Shown here: in pieces, positions 7,592 through 15,776 of the stretch | Numbering within the stretch: position 1 is the stretch's first letter | How the letters are laid out: each line of letters opens with the position of its first letter | Source: an uncultured bacterium | Lineage (GTDB): Bacteria; Vulcanimicrobiota; CADAWZ01 | Assembly (NCBI GenBank): GCA_949288455.1 | Contig: CASEKF010000048.1 | Location: 1 to 28,332, forward strand | Direction: 5' to 3' | Length of the DNA stretch: 28,332 bases | Translations under genes and position numbers: made by a program | Notes under the pieces: generated by a model | Told to the model about the DNA's origin: nothing | What the model saw: the letters and a program-made list of their open reading frames with translations, nothing else | Database searches by the model: none

Positions 7592-9042
7592 TCATATTGC
7601 AACTCTTAAATAGTAAAAACGCATGCCTTTCAGCGGCGTTTTTTTTTGTTTTGCTAATAAGAGTCATATGCTCTAACGCAAAATGCATTTCTACCGACGA
7701 AGCGGCGCTCCTTTATATAGCGTCTTATCCTATATGGGATATTATCGGAGTAATGGAGGCAACGGGAGAAGTTCATCCTCCGGGATATTTTTATTTTGCC
7801 CATTTTTGGCAATACGTATCGCATGAAGAAATTTGGCTGAGGCTTTCGTCGGTTATTTTTTCATCGATATCAGTCGCGACGTCATATTTTCTGGCGTTAG
7901 AAATGTCAAATTCCAAAAAAACGGCTCTTTACTCCGCGGCTCTTCTAGGCGTCTCGGCTTTTGGAATATCTCTAGCGGTCGAATACAGAATGTATTCTTT
8001 TTTACAGTTATCGTTCATATCTGCGATTTTTCTTAGCGTCAAATTAGCGAAAGCAAACGAAAATAAAACTTCCTTATCTCTGTCGCTCGCTCTTTTAAAT
8101 TTAATCGGCTGTCTCACGCATCACCTGTTTATTTTTTGTCTGCCGATTCAAGTATATTGTCTATTAATGTATTCTCAAAAAGGAACTATAAAACGTAACG
8201 CTTATTGTTTTCTTTTGCCGTTTTCATCATTCTTATCAAGCCTCTTTTTCATATTTTGCAAACATTTATCAGTTCAGGACATGACAATAAGAGACGCCCC
8301 GGATTTATGGCATGTCATCATGCTTTTCTCCAAACTTCTGATAGGAAACGGCTTTCCTCAAGGATTTATGTATGGAGTGAAAAATCCCTGGCATGAACCT
8401 TTGCTAATCTGCGGGATTATAGGAATATTAGCTTTTTCAATATCTTTCATAAAGTTTAAAAAAAAGAACTATATATCTTTTTTGACGACGTCATTTTATA
8501 TTATTTCCATAGTATCCTTATCTGCATTCACGTCTATAAAAATTTTCGAATATAAATATTTCATTATTATTCTGCCGTTTTTTCTATACTCTATAGCCGT
8601 TTTAATAAGCAATATCAAAAATAAAAAAATAGAATTGGCCGCAATCAGTCTGATAGTTATTTTAAACGCGTATTCTGCGGCGGGAGAATTTCTTAACCCA
8701 AATCTAAAAGGACAGGACTGGAAAATAGCCGCTAAAATAATCGAAGAAAAAGCGACCGACGGAACCGCGATAGTAGTAACTCCTTCTATGATGAGCCTGC
8801 CGCTTAATTATTACTTAAAATCGCCCTTTATACGTCCGGCAAATCATATCGACGAAGAGTTAATAAAAGAATTATCATATAACGATTATTTCTATCTATG
8901 TATCGTTCCTTATCATAAATATTGCGTAAAACACTCTTCTCTAATCGATTTCGATTCATTGTTTATAAAAGAAGACGAAGAATACGTATACGCATCTGCT
9001 CAATCCGATATAATACTGATAATAAAATATAGATGCTACTAG
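7558..9042 (+). CDS. Polytopic GT39/ArnT-like glycosyltransferase
   Basis: The 494-residue protein is very hydrophobic, with about ten membrane segments and a short soluble C-terminal portion. The first extracytoplasmic loop carries STDEAALLYIAS followed by GEVHPPGYFYFAHFW. That Asp-Glu plus His-Pro-Pro combination is characteristic of the PMT/ArnT superfamily, which uses polyprenyl-phosphate sugars to modify proteins or lipids outside the membrane. Such donors could come from the DPM1-like synthase at 17858-18592. The start is uncertain: the ATG at 7558 overlaps the phosphohexomutase by 34 bases and lacks a clear ribosome site; a TTG at 7597 is the alternative. The acceptor is unknown. Confidence 0.82.
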   Translation: MRNIYTKNYWLIILQLLNSKNACLSAAFFFVLLIRVICSNAKCISTDEAALLYIASYPIWDIIGVMEATGEVHPPGYFYFAHFWQYVSHEEIWLRLSSVIFSSISVATSYFLALEMSNSKKTALYSAALLGVSAFGISLAVEYRMYSFLQLSFISAIFLSVKLAKANENKTSLSLSLALLNLIGCLTHHLFIFCLPIQVYCLLMYSQKGTIKRNAYCFLLPFSSFLSSLFFIFCKHLSVQDMTIRDAPDLWHVIMLFSKLLIGNGFPQGFMYGVKNPWHEPLLICGIIGILAFSISFIKFKKKNYISFLTTSFYIISIVSLSAFTSIKIFEYKYFIIILPFFLYSIAVLISNIKNKKIELAAISLIVILNAYSAAGEFLNPNLKGQDWKIAAKIIEEKATDGTAIVVTPSMMSLPLNYYLKSPFIRPANHIDEELIKELSYNDYFYLCIVPYHKYCVKHSSLIDFDSLFIKEDEEYVYASAQSDIILIIKYRCY

Positions 9043-9214
9043 AACAACTCTGAGAACAATTTTCTAACGGAATAATAAATAAAAAGCGGTATTGAAAAAC
9101 TTGCAGATCCATAAATATCCTGCTAAAATAAACGAAATATTCATAACAAATACACGTCGCCCAAAATACGGGCGTCAAAAGAACAAAAACGTCAAAAACG
9201 GATAAGAGGACAAA

Positions 9215-9817
9215 ATGGCTTACGTAATTTCAATAGACGGCAACATCGCTTCCGGTAAAACGACCGTTCTAAAAATAATAGAACGCAAAGGACATATTGT
9301 TTTTTACGAACCGTTCGAAGAGAATCCCTGGCTGCCGCTATATTACAAAGATCCTAAAAAATACGCCTTAAACGCCCAAATTTGGTTTATAGCGGAAAGA
9401 TGCCGCCAATATCGACGATCGGAATTTTCAAAACCAGGAATAATTTTTATAGAACGCTCCATGTATGCCGACAGATATATTTTTGTGGAAACTATAAAAA
9501 AACAAGGAAATCTAAACGATTTGGACATGAGAAAATACGGCCGATATTTTGATAATTGTAAAACTCCCCCGCCAAACTTATCTATAATTTTAAATATATG
9601 TCCTGAAGAATGTTACGTAAGGCTCAAATCAAGAAACAGAAAAATGGAAACGGAAATTTCTCTCAATTACCTAAAAGACGTAGACGATATGTATAAGCAA
9701 AATTTTAAACAGCTAGGGAGTAATACGATAAAATACGATGCGATTCTGCCTCCGGAGCAAACGGCCGAAGAAATACTCGATATGGTTAAAAAACATATTT
9801 CGCCATGCTGCAACTAA
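9215..9817 (+). CDS. Deoxynucleoside kinase (dNK/dGK-dCK family)
   Basis: The 200-residue protein matches the deoxynucleoside kinase family in length and motifs. The P-loop is GNIASGKTT (9-17), EPF follows the second strand, ERSMYADRY is the E/DRS catalytic-loop motif, and RNRKMETEI forms the Arg-rich lid that contacts ATP phosphates. It would phosphorylate salvaged deoxynucleosides in the cytosol. Substrate specificity is not evident. AAGAGGACAAA supplies a ribosome site. The gene stands 172 bases after the GT39-like gene and converges with Mpl. Confidence 0.9.
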   Translation: MAYVISIDGNIASGKTTVLKIIERKGHIVFYEPFEENPWLPLYYKDPKKYALNAQIWFIAERCRQYRRSEFSKPGIIFIERSMYADRYIFVETIKKQGNLNDLDMRKYGRYFDNCKTPPPNLSIILNICPEECYVRLKSRNRKMETEISLNYLKDVDDMYKQNFKQLGSNTIKYDAILPPEQTAEEILDMVKKHISPCCN

Positions 9818-9830
9818 CTATTTTAACGAC

Positions 9831-9882
9831 CGCGCGTTCTTCAGAAGTCGCGAGATTTGGGCGAGAGTCTTAAGAACGCGCG
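9831..9882. terminator. Inverted repeat between convergent genes
   Basis: CGCGCGTTCTT (9831-9841) pairs perfectly with AAGAACGCGCG (9872-9882), an 11-base-pair stem closing a 30-base partly structured loop. It fills the gap between the convergent deoxynucleoside kinase and Mpl genes and ends four bases from the Mpl stop codon. There is no long T-run on either side, so a bidirectional terminator or an RNA-stabilising stem are both possible. Confidence 0.5.
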
Positions 9883-9886
9883 TAAA

Positions 9887-11305
9887 CTAAGCGGTTATAA
9901 AGTTTTTTTGCTCTAACGACTTTAAAAGCTTATTATGTATGCCGTCAAAGCCGCCGTTAGACATAATCAAGACTATATCTCCCCTAACGGCGTTCGAGGA
10001 AACAAAATCGACTATATCGTCCGTTATTGGAATAAAGCGAGCACGTTTGCCTCTTTTCGCAAGATCAGCCGCAAGTTTTTCGCTGGAAAATCTCTCGTCC
10101 GCTGAAATTTGAGTCTTATTAAAGACGTCTGCTATAACGACTTCGTCGGCGTCGTCAAAAGATTCGACGTAATCGTTCTGGAAAAACGCTCGTCTGCTTG
10201 AATTTGTTCTAGGTTCAAATATTGCCCACAGCTTACCTGAGTCATATTTCGATCTCACGGCCGACACGGTAGCTTTTACCTTAGTAGGATGGTGCGCAAA
10301 ATCGTCTATAACCGTAACTCCCCCCGCAATTCCTATGACTTCCTGACGTCTTTTAACTCCCTCGTAGAGGCCGAGAGCTTCGGCCATTTTATCAACGGGA
10401 AGACCATAATGATAAAGAAGAGCGAAAGCTCCTAAAGAATTCAATACATTATGACGGCCGACCGCGTTTAAATTTACGTCCGAGATTTTTTCTCCTTTAT
10501 AAAATACGGAATAACCGCAAGTTTTTCCAAGACGAATATTTTCCGCTTTCCAATCAGGCTCTCCGGTCAAACCGTAAGTCTCTACTCTGCATTCCGCATG
10601 CTCCGCCGTTTCTAATGCATGTATAAAATCAGAGCAAACCAAAAGCATGCCGGAAGAAGGAATCAATTTTATAAAACCGATAAAAGACCTCTTTATATGA
10701 TCCATATCTTTATATATGTCGCCATGATCAAATTCAACGCTCGTCAAAATGGCGCTAGAAGGCGAATAATGCATAAACTTAGGACCTTTGTCAAAAAAAG
10801 CCGTGTCGTACTCGTCGCCTTCTACGACAAAAAAATCTCCATTGCCGAGTTTACAGCTGCTTGCAAAATTATTCAATATGCCTCCGATCAAAAAACTCGG
10901 ATCTTTACCGCAAATTTCGAGTATCCAAGCCAGCATGGAAGACGTAGTCGTTTTCCCATGAGTTCCTGCGGCCACAATAGACGTTTTGTCTTTAAGAAAA
11001 AAAGCGTTCAACGCTTCCGGAAAAGACATATATTTAATTCCATTCTCCATTACTTTAACGGCTTCCGGATTATCTCTGCGGACTGCGTTTCCTATAATCA
11101 CAAGATCAACGTCTGAACTTATGTTATCGGCCGAGTACGGGGACATTATCTCAATTCCAATTTCGGCGAGCTTAGAGCTCATAGGAGGATACACGTTTTG
11201 ATCCGATCCGGTGACTTTATAACCGGCTTTTGCTAAAAGACTTGCAAAAGCGCCCATGCCCATGCCGCATACGGCCGTCATATGTATTTTTTTTATTTTT
11301 TCCAT
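9887..11305 (-). CDS. mpl: UDP-N-acetylmuramate:L-alanyl-gamma-D-glutamyl-meso-diaminopimelate ligase (Mpl)
   Basis: This Mur-ligase family member joins recycled murein tripeptide to UDP-MurNAc in the cytosol. Seen: an N-terminal Rossmann start (CGMGMGAFASLLAKAGYKVTGSD), ATP loop GTHGKTTT, the Mpl-type segment VEGDEYDTAFFDKGPKFMHY, the central NxVGRHNVLNSLGA and DDFAHHPTKV, then EPRTNSSRR and a FDGIHNKLL ending. The DEYDTAFFDK segment and ending separate Mpl from MurC. An ATG at 11305 with GGA nearby is preferred over a TTG at 11317. It lies 55 bases after the RNase gene on the same strand. Presence of Mpl implies meso-diaminopimelate peptidoglycan and muropeptide recycling. Confidence 0.92.
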   Translation of the reverse strand: MEKIKKIHMTAVCGMGMGAFASLLAKAGYKVTGSDQNVYPPMSSKLAEIGIEIMSPYSADNISSDVDLVIIGNAVRRDNPEAVKVMENGIKYMSFPEALNAFFLKDKTSIVAAGTHGKTTTSSMLAWILEICGKDPSFLIGGILNNFASSCKLGNGDFFVVEGDEYDTAFFDKGPKFMHYSPSSAILTSVEFDHGDIYKDMDHIKRSFIGFIKLIPSSGMLLVCSDFIHALETAEHAECRVETYGLTGEPDWKAENIRLGKTCGYSVFYKGEKISDVNLNAVGRHNVLNSLGAFALLYHYGLPVDKMAEALGLYEGVKRRQEVIGIAGGVTVIDDFAHHPTKVKATVSAVRSKYDSGKLWAIFEPRTNSSRRAFFQNDYVESFDDADEVVIADVFNKTQISADERFSSEKLAADLAKRGKRARFIPITDDIVDFVSSNAVRGDIVLIMSNGGFDGIHNKLLKSLEQKNFITA

Positions 11306-11360
11306 AATAATTTCCAAACTTTTATTGATAATTTTTAAAATATTTAATTAGATTAAAAAC

Positions 11361-13352
11361 CTATGCTATCTGAAACTCTAAAATCTCTTCCCTGGGGGAA
11401 ACTCGCGCTACGGAAACGTCTATTACCTGATCTTCGGACAAAGCCGAAGTATCGGTATATATCGTAGATTCCAAAAGAGTTTCCTCATCCATAACTACGA
11501 CTTTATCAGAAAATTTACAAAGAACTACGGCCTTACGAATGGAAGTTCTATGTAAATACACGTATTTTAAAAGCCAATATTTTATCCTTTGTCTTACGGC
11601 TGCGTCTAATCCGGATCTTATGGATTCGGTTCTTAAAATTATTTCTCTTATTTGCTCTTGAGAATAACAGGGAGATCCAACTTCCAGAAAAGATTTAATT
11701 TGCCTATGAACGACCAGATCAAGAAATCTTCTCAAAGGCGACGTAGCCTGCAAATAATATTCGCATCCTAAGGAAAAATGAGAAGACGGCTCTTCCGATA
11801 CGATGACTTTCCTCATATAACGTCTAGCTTTATATACGCCGGAAGGCGAATCTATATCGAAAGGCGGCATATTGCCCGCCGGCGGAGGCTGAATTCTGTA
11901 GGGAACAGGTATAGCGTTATCATGACAAAATTTAGCCGCATACGAATTAGCTAAAATCATAAATTCCGACACAAGAATCTGCGATGGTCGGGAAGAATCG
12001 TCCGGACGCGCTATGGGCTCTCCGTCGTTAATTTCAACGCAGACTCTCTTCGTAGAAAGAGTAATCGCTCCTCTTTGCACTCGCTTCTTGAATAAATTTT
12101 GGGCTATAGCGTAAAAAGACGCGATCGATCCTCCTTCGGCGATAAGCGTATCGGCCTCGCCATAAGTAAGTCTTGCGGAAGATTTGATCTTCGTTTTTCT
12201 TATATAGAAATCGCAAATATTATAGTCGCCATATCGCTCATTAAAAACAAAAAAGAAAGATAAGGCTCTTCTTTCTTCATTTTTTTTGAGACTAGCCTGA
12301 TCTTCGGCTAAGACGGCGGGAAGCATATTTATCCGTTTCTCAGGAAAATACAACGAAGTAGTTCTATTAAAAGCCTCTTCGTCGGTAAGAGAAGAGACCG
12401 GTATAAAACGAGAAACGTCGGTTATATGCACGGCGGCGCGTATTTTTCCGTCTAAAAACTCTATGCTCAAAGCGTCGTCTATATCTTCGGTAGTCTCCCC
12501 GTCGATAGTAAAAACTTCAATATCCGTAAGATCTTCATAATCTGACGACTCGCTATCCAAATTGCTCTTTCTTACATTGTCAACACACTCCTCCTCGACT
12601 TTCAAAGGAAATTCAGCTGATAAATCATACTGTCTCAACGATAAATTTTCGTCTTCGCTCATAATTTCGCTTTTAACAAGAAAAGAAAAAATGTTTTCAA
12701 CTAATAAATTTACGCTGGAACATACGGCGGCGACAGATTTAAAATGCGAAGACTCTTTCCCTTTAACCGCCACGTCGATAAACATATCTATAAATTCTTT
12801 AAAATTTTCAGTTAAGTTAACTTTTGATCCGGACATAACGGCTTTGACAGCCTGAGAAAAATTATCTAATTTTTCTTGTTTTGAAGCCTCGGCCTCTCTC
12901 ATACGCAAAAATTCCGATACGTATGATTTTGAATTAGGCAGAAAAAGCTCATTCTTTCGCCTGAAATACGGATTGCTCGACAGTATCGCTCGTTGAAATC
13001 CGGCAAATTCATCGTCGGTTAAAGAAGAACCATACCAGTTTTCAGCGAGTTCGTCAATCGCAAAACTATCTTCTTCATCGCATAATTCCCACAACTCGCA
13101 TAAAGGAAAAGAAGCGGCTATAGCGTTCCTTCTGGCCGAAACCTCTTTTAAATAAGATACTATCGAATTTTTTAAAGAAGAATCAATTTTATCCGCGTTA
13201 GAAAGATGTAAAATTTTATCAGTAGGAATTTTTAATTCTTTGCCCCCTTCGGTAAGACATCGAGCGGTTGAATTTTTAACTTCAAAGCAATATGCCGAAA
13301 CTATCTTTTTATTATTGTAAATATCTACTACGCAATCTTCACGTATTATCAA
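11361..13352 (-). CDS. RNase II/R-family 3'-5' exoribonuclease (RNB domain)
   Basis: The 663-residue protein degrades RNA processively from the 3' end if active. The RNB domain starts near residue 280. The metal-binding cluster IDGETTEDIDDAL gives Asp284, 290, 292 and 293, matching the four catalytic Asp of E. coli RNase II. QATSPLRRFLDLVVHRQI supplies the RNA-binding Arg motif. The N-terminal 270 residues lack a recognisable cold-shock repeat, and the protein resembles the divergent RNase II group seen in cyanobacteria and organelles. The C-terminal S1-like part is short. Translation probably begins at a TTG (13352) preceded by AGAGGA nine bases away. It leads an apparent operon with Mpl. 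Confidence 0.88.
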   Translation of the reverse strand: MIIREDCVVDIYNNKKIVSAYCFEVKNSTARCLTEGGKELKIPTDKILHLSNADKIDSSLKNSIVSYLKEVSARRNAIAASFPLCELWELCDEEDSFAIDELAENWYGSSLTDDEFAGFQRAILSSNPYFRRKNELFLPNSKSYVSEFLRMREAEASKQEKLDNFSQAVKAVMSGSKVNLTENFKEFIDMFIDVAVKGKESSHFKSVAAVCSSVNLLVENIFSFLVKSEIMSEDENLSLRQYDLSAEFPLKVEEECVDNVRKSNLDSESSDYEDLTDIEVFTIDGETTEDIDDALSIEFLDGKIRAAVHITDVSRFIPVSSLTDEEAFNRTTSLYFPEKRINMLPAVLAEDQASLKKNEERRALSFFFVFNERYGDYNICDFYIRKTKIKSSARLTYGEADTLIAEGGSIASFYAIAQNLFKKRVQRGAITLSTKRVCVEINDGEPIARPDDSSRPSQILVSEFMILANSYAAKFCHDNAIPVPYRIQPPPAGNMPPFDIDSPSGVYKARRYMRKVIVSEEPSSHFSLGCEYYLQATSPLRRFLDLVVHRQIKSFLEVGSPCYSQEQIREIILRTESIRSGLDAAVRQRIKYWLLKYVYLHRTSIRKAVVLCKFSDKVVVMDEETLLESTIYTDTSALSEDQVIDVSVARVSPREEILEFQIA

Positions 13353-13502
13353 TATGCTATCCTCTAAAAACTAAAAGGTATCGAACGGCTTACAGACGAC
13401 GCGAATCAAAGCGTCTCCGGCGTATTAGCCTTATGTTACCGTACGTTACATTATATCCTCTAACGCAATCTAAATCAAGAATAAAAACTCAGGTTGCCGG
13501 AT

Positions 13503-13556
13503 AAAAAAATAAAATACGGCTTTGCACTCCTAATAAAGAATATCAGCCGTATTTTA
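13503..13556 (-). terminator. Rho-independent terminator of the 162-residue protein gene
   Basis: AAAATACGGCT (13511-13521) pairs with AGCCGTATTTT (13545-13555), extended by one A-T pair to 12. The loop is 23 bases. Read on the minus strand the stem is followed by seven consecutive T (13503-13509). This fits an intrinsic terminator about 55 bases past the stop codon of the gene ending at 13612. Confidence 0.7.
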
Positions 13557-13611
13557 AAGTAATCATATCAATCGCCGTCTTATACAAAACCAACGAACAG
13601 CCTATATAAAC

Positions 13612-14100
13612 TTAATGAGCGATCAAAAAATTATCTCCTCCTCCAAAACCAAAGCCGGAAAAAGAATCTCTTTCTTCATAAGATTCAAAAGATTTAATCT
13701 GTCCGTCTTTTCCGACCACGACTTCGTCTATTTGACGGTACATTGGAAATTCCTGATACATATCGTCCTTTCTGTAATATGTGCTGCCGTCTTCCAGCTG
13801 ATGTTTTGCGTAATTTACGCCTACGCCTCCGGGTTTATCGTAATTTTTAGTAACAAACGTCTTGTCAACTTCTTTAGTATCAGGATTATAAGATATTTCG
13901 CCTGTAAATTTCTCTCTGGCGTTTTCTTTAAGAGGAGCAAAATCTACCTTAACTTCTCCTTTAGAAGAATTTAAATCTATCTTATCGTTATTGTCAACCG
14001 ATACCATTAAAGATTCGACGTCGGCGAACTCCTTTATAACTTTATTGGCGCTAGAAATCTGAGAAGGAGTAAGAGACGGTATATTTCCGCTTATCTGCAT
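13612..14100 (-). CDS. Hypothetical 162-residue protein
   Basis: I do not recognise this protein. It has a strong ribosome site (GGAGG seven bases before the ATG) and its own terminator, so it is very likely real. There is no signal peptide or membrane segment. The first 30 residues (MQISGNIPSLTPSQISSANK...) look amphipathic and Ser/Asn-rich. The middle carries alternating polar strands (GEVKVDFAPL, KFTGEISYNPDTKEVDKTFV) and a Tyr/Asp-rich stretch (GSTYYRKDDMYQEFPMYRQ). The C-terminus is a Gly/Phe-rich FSGFGFGGGDNF. The acidic, beta-rich, Tyr-rich composition resembles secreted or surface proteins, but no export signal is visible. It lies 99 bases after the GH13 gene on the same strand. Confidence 0.8.
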   Translation of the reverse strand: MQISGNIPSLTPSQISSANKVIKEFADVESLMVSVDNNDKIDLNSSKGEVKVDFAPLKENAREKFTGEISYNPDTKEVDKTFVTKNYDKPGGVGVNYAKHQLEDGSTYYRKDDMYQEFPMYRQIDEVVVGKDGQIKSFESYEERDSFSGFGFGGGDNFLIAH

Positions 14101-14199
14101 AAAACCTCCATATTAAAGATTAATTATGTATTCTATTTCATTATATATCATTTTATAAAAAATGAAGACAAAAATAATTGAAAAATTGTAAATTTTTAT

Positions 14200-15726
14200 C
14201 TAAATATCTATATTTTGAACTTCAAATTCAAAATTGAACAAATGTCTGCTCCAAGGAGGCATATCTAAATAGAAACCTTGGCGACAAAGGACGCATCCAT
14301 CTCTCTCATATGCTCCTTCGCCTAACATATCTACGATAAAACAATTTTTACCGTCTGTCACATCCTGAGGCAAAGGAACATAACATTGACTTCTGAAGGG
14401 AGAAAAATTTATAACTGTCAAATAAAAATATTCCTCAAAACTCCAAGACCAAATTAAAAAATTAGAATAAGTATAATTGCCTTCCCATGCGGATCTTGAA
14501 TTATACAGCTTCCAGTCCCCGATATGAAAAGCTTCTGAAGAAAGGATCGACATAAGACGTTTATAAAAACTCGATAAATCATTATCAGGAGCTTCATAAG
14601 GTCTACGACCAAGCTGAACCGGAATCTTAACTTTCCTTCCTTCAAGCTGTCCTTCGTAAATCAATTTAGAGCCGGGCAAAGTAGCGGCGGCCAGCATAGA
14701 GCTTTTATGATGTTCTATTCCAAAAGCGGCCGCGGCGCGTTCCTCGTCATGATTTTCAATAAATCTTAAGCATCTGCTTTGATATAAATCTAAACCTTCG
14801 CGAAGATAGGAAGATATGGCTTTTACGTCTCCATGTTTTAACCAATCGTACAAAGGCTTGTCATACGTATAATCAAACCCCAATTCCTGAAGAGGCCCTT
14901 CCTGCATCCAATAGGCTTCGGCTATAAAGATAAAATCAGGAAATAACGCTTTAGTTCGCGATATTGCCTGAGACCAAAATTCCTCCCTCAAATATTGAAA
15001 ATTCTTGCCGGCGAAAAGTCTATCTCCCCAAACTTGGTAATGTATTCCGTTCATAGCCAACATAGCCATATCGCATCTTATTCCGTCGCACATTGAAGCT
15101 ATTCTTAAAATAACTTCGATCATAGCTTGTCTTAAAGCTGCGTTATAATAGTTTAATTGCGCCGTGTCAGTCCATCCTGGGAAATAGGGATCCTTTCCAT
15201 GAGCTACGATAAGAGGCTCGCTTTCCGTCCCGGCATTAAAAAACGTAGAGCTATCCCTCACGTAATCGGAATATGTTCCTTGCACGTAAAATTCCGGAGA
15301 CTCTTTTATCCAAGGACAATCTAACGCCGTATGATTAGGCACAAAATCCAAAATTAAAAGCAAGCCATGCTCCGCGGCTTTTTCTCTAAAAAGCTTTAAA
15401 GCCGACTCTCCTCCGAGAGTTTCCGAAACCGAATAATTTTTCACGGCGTAAGGAGAAGCTACTATGTCTTCGTCGACCAAATCCGGAAGAGCCTTTAAAA
15501 ATTCGTTCTTCAAGCCTTCGTGATTCTTAGCGATTTCACGGCCGGCAGGAGAAGGCTCCCATACTCCCATAAGCCACACCGCGTCAAAGCCTGCCGATTT
15601 AATTTTTATAAAACATTCGTCAGGCAGTTCTCCCAAAGTTAAAGGCATCCCGTAAAAATCCGATATTTCTTTTAGCCAAACCCTGGTATTTATTTCATAA
15701 ATAAACGGATTTTTTCTCCATTTCAT
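14200..15726 (-). CDS. Cytosolic alpha-amylase family (GH13) glycoside hydrolase
   Basis: The 508-residue protein is a complete GH13 barrel acting on alpha-glucans or related glucosides. Counting from the chosen start, DFVPNH (about 127-132) is conserved region I, GIRCDMA gives nucleophile Asp219, FIAEAYW gives acid/base Glu270, and ENHDEERA gives transition-state Asp327. A C-terminal beta domain follows (FYLTVINFSPFRSQCYVPLP). No signal peptide is present. The ATG at 15726 has a strong GGAGG nine bases upstream and places PFIYEINTRVWL at the N-terminus as in relatives. An in-frame GTG at 15780 would instead overlap the adaptor gene. Its subfamily and substrate are not evident. The operon partner is an RND adaptor, an odd combination. 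Confidence 0.9.
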   Translation of the reverse strand: MKWRKNPFIYEINTRVWLKEISDFYGMPLTLGELPDECFIKIKSAGFDAVWLMGVWEPSPAGREIAKNHEGLKNEFLKALPDLVDEDIVASPYAVKNYSVSETLGGESALKLFREKAAEHGLLLILDFVPNHTALDCPWIKESPEFYVQGTYSDYVRDSSTFFNAGTESEPLIVAHGKDPYFPGWTDTAQLNYYNAALRQAMIEVILRIASMCDGIRCDMAMLAMNGIHYQVWGDRLFAGKNFQYLREEFWSQAISRTKALFPDFIFIAEAYWMQEGPLQELGFDYTYDKPLYDWLKHGDVKAISSYLREGLDLYQSRCLRFIENHDEERAAAAFGIEHHKSSMLAAATLPGSKLIYEGQLEGRKVKIPVQLGRRPYEAPDNDLSSFYKRLMSILSSEAFHIGDWKLYNSRSAWEGNYTYSNFLIWSWSFEEYFYLTVINFSPFRSQCYVPLPQDVTDGKNCFIVDMLGEGAYERDGCVLCRQGFYLDMPPWSRHLFNFEFEVQNIDI

Positions 15727-15776
15727 CAATTTATTTCCTCCAAACTTATCTGAGATCAACCCAAATAATCGCTTGA

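Noticed and set aside
9043-9214. Small gene or RNA in the gap before the deoxynucleoside kinase
   Set aside because: Only short A/T-rich sequence and a weak CGCCC/GGGCG stem are visible; nothing supports a feature.
10619-11116. 165-codon plus-strand ORF opposite mpl
   Set aside because: It is antisense to the conserved catalytic region of Mpl, without a ribosome site or recognisable domain.
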